Shown here: piece after piece, positions 5,944 to 9,162 of the stretch
Layout: every line of letters starts with the position of its first letter
Numbering within the stretch: position 1 is the stretch's first letter
Source: an uncultured Acetobacteraceae bacterium
GTDB taxonomy: Bacteria > Pseudomonadota > Alphaproteobacteria > Acetobacterales > Acetobacteraceae
Reading direction: 5' to 3'
NCBI GenBank assembly: GCA_937874445.1
Contig: CALNAL010000310.1
Span: forward strand, 1 to 9,162
Length of the DNA stretch: 9,162 nt
Translations under genes and position numbers: made by a program
The notes under the pieces: model-generated
Told to the model about the DNA's origin: nothing
Database searches by the model: none
What the model saw: the letters and a program-made list of their open reading frames with translations, nothing else

Positions 5944-6870
5944 TCAGCGGCCGCGCGCGGCAGGCTTGCCAGACGCCGCCTTGGCGTGCCCGCCCTTGCC
6001 GGCAGCCCCCTCGCGGGGAAGGACGCTCACCAGCATGGCCTCCACCGGGGAGAGGCTTTCCGCCTCGCAGGCCTCGCCGGAGCCCACCGGACCGACCGCG
6101 GCCCCATCGACGAAGGTGGCGGAGACCTCCAGCCGGTGGGTTTCCGCGCTGGCCCCGCGCAGGCGCACCTTGAGCCCGAGGATGGGCAGCGCCATGCCGC
6201 GGCTGCCGCAGAACTGCCCGCCCTCGACCCAGGGCGACAGCCAGCCGCGGCCCAGCACGGCCTGGTATTCGATGTCGGTGACGGGAACGCCCTCGACGGG
6301 GGCGATGGCAAACCCCTCGATCCATTTCTTGCTGCCGCGCTCGCCCAGCCAGACGCCGAAGTGCCCCCCGACATCACCGCTGCTCTGGATGTGGGCCAGC
6401 AGATCGGCGGGGCCGGCGGCGGGCCCATCCGCCGGGGGCGGAGGCACGGGCACGGCCGCAGGCGGGGCCGGCGGCAGGGGCGCGGCCGCGGCCGGCGGGA
6501 TGCCCGCCGCATGAGAGAACAGGCGCATCACCTGCAGATGCGGCGCGGCGGCCACCGGCGCGTCGGGCGCCTGGTAGACCGTCACGAGAACGTGTCCCGT
6601 CCCGCCGCGGATGGCCACCAGGGCCGCCTCGCCGCCAACCATCCAGCCATCGGGACGAAAAGTGGCGATGCGCACCGCATCAGGCCGCGCGAGCGGTCCC
6701 GGCGGCAGCGAAACCCGTACCCCCGGCAAGCCGCCGGCCGTCTCCCCAGGCTGCGAGGGGTTCTGCAGGATGCAATAGGTCCCTTCCTCGAGAGTCATAA
6801 GTTGGGCGTTGGTTTTCAATTCGGTCATCAACTTCGCCGCTTGCTGGGCGGCGTTGGCTGCATCGGACAT
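5944..6870 (-). CDS. Unrecognised protein with a ChW-like Trp/Gly motif, Pro/Ala linker and basic tail
   Basis: A 308-residue protein I cannot assign to a family. No signal peptide or membrane segment is visible. Residues 1-28 are Ala-rich and probably helical. Residues 29-118 form a compact first domain (GTYCILQNPSQPGE, FRPDGWMVGGEAALVAIRGG, HVLVTVYQAPD). A Pro/Ala-rich linker covers about 124-152. The second domain (155-285) contains GHFGVWLGERGSKKWIEGFAI and DIEYQAVLGRGW, then SPWVEGGQFCGSRGMALPI and LGLKVRLRG. The order I-x-Y, W-x-x-W, GG, G-x-RG, LPI-x-G, V-x-L-x-G resembles clostridial hydrophobic (ChW, PF07538) repeats, but this is a by-eye match. The tail (289-308) has lysines at 292, 297 and 302, in the same five-residue spacing as the next protein. 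The start is ATG at 6870, with AGGAG about 13 nt upstream (rather far). It lies between two glycosyltransferase genes, which suggests a role in glycan assembly or surface display. Confidence 0.8.
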   Translation of the reverse strand: MSDAANAAQQAAKLMTELKTNAQLMTLEEGTYCILQNPSQPGETAGGLPGVRVSLPPGPLARPDAVRIATFRPDGWMVGGEAALVAIRGGTGHVLVTVYQAPDAPVAAAPHLQVMRLFSHAAGIPPAAAAPLPPAPPAAVPVPPPPADGPAAGPADLLAHIQSSGDVGGHFGVWLGERGSKKWIEGFAIAPVEGVPVTDIEYQAVLGRGWLSPWVEGGQFCGSRGMALPILGLKVRLRGASAETHRLEVSATFVDGAAVGPVGSGEACEAESLSPVEAMLVSVLPREGAAGKGGHAKAASGKPAARGR

Positions 6871-6922
6871 CCCGAGAAACTCGCTCCTGATCGGCCTGAG
6901 GGAAGACGGAAGAGTAATGTTG

Positions 6923-9162
6923 TTACGTCGTTGCTAGAGGCCATTCATGGCCCGGCGTGACACGAACTGCAAGCAAGGCATTGTTGATCGCGGACGGCGG
7001 CAAACCGAGAGGCAGCACCCGTCCGCGCCCTCGGCGGCGCACCCGCTCGGCCGGCGCGCCAATGTCGAACACGACGGCCTCCAGCCCGGCGGCCCACAGC
7101 TCGCCGAGCGTGAAGCACCAGGTCTCCGGCCACACCGAGGGCAGGAAGCCGAAATGGGTCTGCTGGGCACGGATTTCCGCCACGGCCGCGCCGGGAGCAT
7201 AGGGGCCGGTGACGAACACCCGGCCGCTTTCCAGCAGGGCGGCATCGTCGGGGGCGTGGCCCACCAGCACGAATTCGAGCGGCAGGTCGCGCGCCGCGGC
7301 GTCGCGGGCACAGGCGAGCAGCACGTCGAAACCCTTTTCCGGGCTGATCCCGCCCACCACGGCCACGCGCGTCCTCCCCCCCGCGACCGGCCGGCCGGGC
7401 CTTCCCTCCGGCGATTCGCCCGGAGAATCCACCTGTATCTCCCGGCCGGGAAAGTAGCGCCCCAGCCGCCGGGCCGCGTCGGCCGAGGGCACCCGCACCG
7501 TGCGTGCCGCCGCCAGCCAGGCCGCCGAGCGCGCCCGCAGCGCGGCGACCCCCATTCCCGCGGCGAAGGGAGGCGCCTCGCCGGCGGCCAGGCAGGCCGT
7601 GCAGGCGGCGACCTCGTCGGGCTCCCCGCAATAGCGGCCGTCCGGCCCCGTCAGGGTGATGCGCGGGCAAATCCAGGCGTAGTCGTGCAGTACCACGTCG
7701 CAGGGCACGCCGAGGCGCGCCGGCAGCTCCATCACGACGGGGTCGTGGCCGAGCAGGTGGTGCACCTCCACCGCCGCCACGCACAGCCGGCGCAGCAGCC
7801 GCACCAGTTGCGCGAACTCCTCGGGCAGGTGGAAGCGCAGGTTGGGCGTGGCGTGCCCCACCCCCTCGCCCAGCACGGCCACTCCGGGCAGGGTCTCGCT
7901 GCCCTCCGGGTCGGGCACCGGACGCAGCACCAGCACGCGCCGCCCGCCCGCCGCGAGGGCCACGCAGCGCTGCTTCAGCACCCGCTCCACGCCCCCGCCC
8001 GAATCATGGCTCACCAGCAGCACCGCCGGCTGGCGCGGTCCGGCACGCAGGATGGCCTCGTCCAGCCGGCGCCGCGCCGGGGCGAGCGGATCGGCGGCGA
8101 CGTGGGCGGCCACCAGCGCGTGGTAGCCGGGATGCAACGCCTCCAGCACCGCGAGATTGCGAGCGAGCAGCGCCGTGCGCATGCCCCCGAAGGAAGCCCC
8201 GCCGCGATGCGCGACGTACACCCCCGGCACCGCCACATGCCGCCAGCCCAGCGCACGGGCGCGCAGGCAGAAATCGTTCTCCTCGCCATAGCCCTGGGCG
8301 AAGACGTCCTCGCGCAACAGCCCCACCGCCTGCAGGCATTCGCGGCGGATATACATGCAGAAGCCGACGGCGGTGGGGATCTCCACCGTCCGCCCGGCAT
8401 TGGCCCGCGCCGCGAGCCGTGCCAGACGCGCCAGCGCCGCTCCCTCCGGGGCCGGTGTCGGGGTCGGACCGTCGGGGCGGGGATAGCTGAGAATGGAGGC
8501 GTCGTTGGAAAGCGCCGTCGCGGTGGCGATGTCGCCGGCGGCCTGAACCGCCGCGCGCAGCCCTTCCAGCCAGCCGGGCGTCACCGATGTGTCGGAATTC
8601 AGCAGCACCACGTCGCGCCCACCGGGCAAAGCCAGGGCCGCGCGCAGCCCGGCATTGGCGGCCGCCACGAAGCCGCCGTTGCGGGCGCGCCGCAGCAGCA
8701 CCAGGCGCCGCCGCCGTGCCAGCCCCTCCAGCCAGCCCCGCAACTCCGGGTCGGGGGAGGCATCGTCCACCACCACCACGCGGGCACCGCGCGGGAGGGT
8801 GGCCAACACCGACTCCAGGCAGGCACGGGTCACGTCGCCGCCGCCGTAGACCGGCACCACCACGGCCACGCCGCGCCGCGGCCGGGCCGGCGCGGGGGAC
8901 GCCAGAGGCGGGCGCGGCCCCACCGGCCGCACGGGGCCGGGCGGAGCCAAGCCGAGCGGGCTGCCGGCCAGGTCGCGGCCATCGGCGCCGCGCACATGCA
9001 GGCGCCCGCTCCCCCCCCGGGTCCGGGCCCGGATTTGGGCCAGCACCGCCCCTTCCAGACGGAAACCGCGCGGCCGGGCCAGCGGGCGCGGCGCCGTGAC
9101 CGAAAGATCCCTCGCCACGACGGCGGCAAGGTGCCGGCCGTGGCTGTCGCACACCTCCAGGC
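6923..9162 (-). CDS. Bifunctional GT2-GT4 glycosyltransferase, partial (N-terminus outside window)
   Basis: The frame is open at the right window edge and ends at TAA (6923), so at least 745 residues are visible. Residues are counted here from the GTG at 9154, which is probably internal. Residues 1-70 look like a small beta-rich accessory domain (FRLEGAVLAQIRARTRGG, LHVRGADGRDLAGSPL). Residues 94-330 form a GT2 (GT-A) domain: VAVVVPVYGGGDVTRACLESV, VVVVDDASPD, ARNGGFVAAANAG, LLNSDTSVTPGW as the DxD-like site, and GYGEENDF. Residues 376-730 form a GT4 (GT-B) domain: LLVSHDSGGGVERVL, HDYAWICPRITL, a Cys cluster at 509-521, VVGGISPEKGFDVLL, and an intact E-x7-E in PETWCFTLGELW. Two catalytic domains imply that two sugars are added in sequence, as in polysaccharide or S-layer glycan assembly. 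It is the first visible gene of the operon; the next gene begins 52 nt downstream. Confidence 0.9.
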   Translation of the reverse strand, partial: LEVCDSHGRHLAAVVARDLSVTAPRPLARPRGFRLEGAVLAQIRARTRGGSGRLHVRGADGRDLAGSPLGLAPPGPVRPVGPRPPLASPAPARPRRGVAVVVPVYGGGDVTRACLESVLATLPRGARVVVVDDASPDPELRGWLEGLARRRRLVLLRRARNGGFVAAANAGLRAALALPGGRDVVLLNSDTSVTPGWLEGLRAAVQAAGDIATATALSNDASILSYPRPDGPTPTPAPEGAALARLARLAARANAGRTVEIPTAVGFCMYIRRECLQAVGLLREDVFAQGYGEENDFCLRARALGWRHVAVPGVYVAHRGGASFGGMRTALLARNLAVLEALHPGYHALVAAHVAADPLAPARRRLDEAILRAGPRQPAVLLVSHDSGGGVERVLKQRCVALAAGGRRVLVLRPVPDPEGSETLPGVAVLGEGVGHATPNLRFHLPEEFAQLVRLLRRLCVAAVEVHHLLGHDPVVMELPARLGVPCDVVLHDYAWICPRITLTGPDGRYCGEPDEVAACTACLAAGEAPPFAAGMGVAALRARSAAWLAAARTVRVPSADAARRLGRYFPGREIQVDSPGESPEGRPGRPVAGGRTRVAVVGGISPEKGFDVLLACARDAAARDLPLEFVLVGHAPDDAALLESGRVFVTGPYAPGAAVAEIRAQQTHFGFLPSVWPETWCFTLGELWAAGLEAVVFDIGAPAERVRRRGRGRVLPLGLPPSAINNALLAVRVTPGHEWPLATT

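Noticed and set aside
5918..6325. Upstream extension of the family 4 glycosyltransferase frame to 6325
   Set aside because: It overlaps the ChW-like gene in another frame and has low-complexity Arg/Gly sequence. The conserved start motif and a good ribosome binding site are at 5917.
4700..6514. A 604-codon open frame on the plus strand opposite the glycosyltransferase and ChW-like genes
   Set aside because: It is the antisense shadow of two genes with recognisable domains or coherent composition. It has no recognisable motif and no ribosome binding context.
8004..9152. A 382-codon minus-strand open frame over the GT2 domain
   Set aside because: It is out of frame with the GT2-GT4 gene, which carries all the catalytic motifs. 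The Arg/Gly/Ala composition marks it as a shadow.

Overview
The window is very GC-rich DNA that reads as an alphaproteobacterial chromosome, most likely from Rhodospirillales/Acetobacteraceae (a Roseomonas-like organism). This is inferred from three things: the Hsp20-DUF1150 pair, the def-fmt-truA order, and the style of the glycosyltransferases and intergenic palindromes. No rRNA, CRISPR array, transposase or phage gene was seen.

Layout. (1) Positions 1-822, minus strand: a small heat-shock protein followed by a DUF1150 gene that runs off the left edge. In front of them are a sigma-32-like promoter and a structured leader resembling a ROSE RNA thermometer. (2) Positions 870-3131, plus strand: a tight def-fmt-truA operon (peptide deformylase, methionyl-tRNA formyltransferase, tRNA pseudouridine synthase) with gaps of 1-2 nt. 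It covers N-terminal formylation and deformylation plus tRNA modification. (3) Positions 3132-3421: no gene. This stretch is packed with palindromes: an imperfect inverted repeat of about 149 bp, then two strong hairpin units that share the border CTAGAGCG. The second unit supplies the stop codon of the next gene. (4) Positions 3422-4273, minus strand: an exported DUF3108-like protein. (5) Positions 4344-4494, plus strand: tRNA-Val(CAC) behind a clear sigma-70-type promoter that lies in a triplicated TGACGT array. (6) Positions 4511-9162, minus strand: an apparent three-gene surface-glycan operon. In transcription order it holds a large GT2-GT4 fusion (open at the right edge), an unrecognised protein with a ChW-like tryptophan/glycine motif, and a family 4 glycosyltransferase.

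The housekeeping genes are secure. The least described part is the right-hand cluster. The ChW-like protein and the adjacent glycosyltransferase both end in a basic tail with one lysine every five residues, and they share the pentads KPAAR and KAASG/KASGG. This suggests that the two proteins share a binding partner or a location, for example an anionic polymer. That functional reading is inference only.
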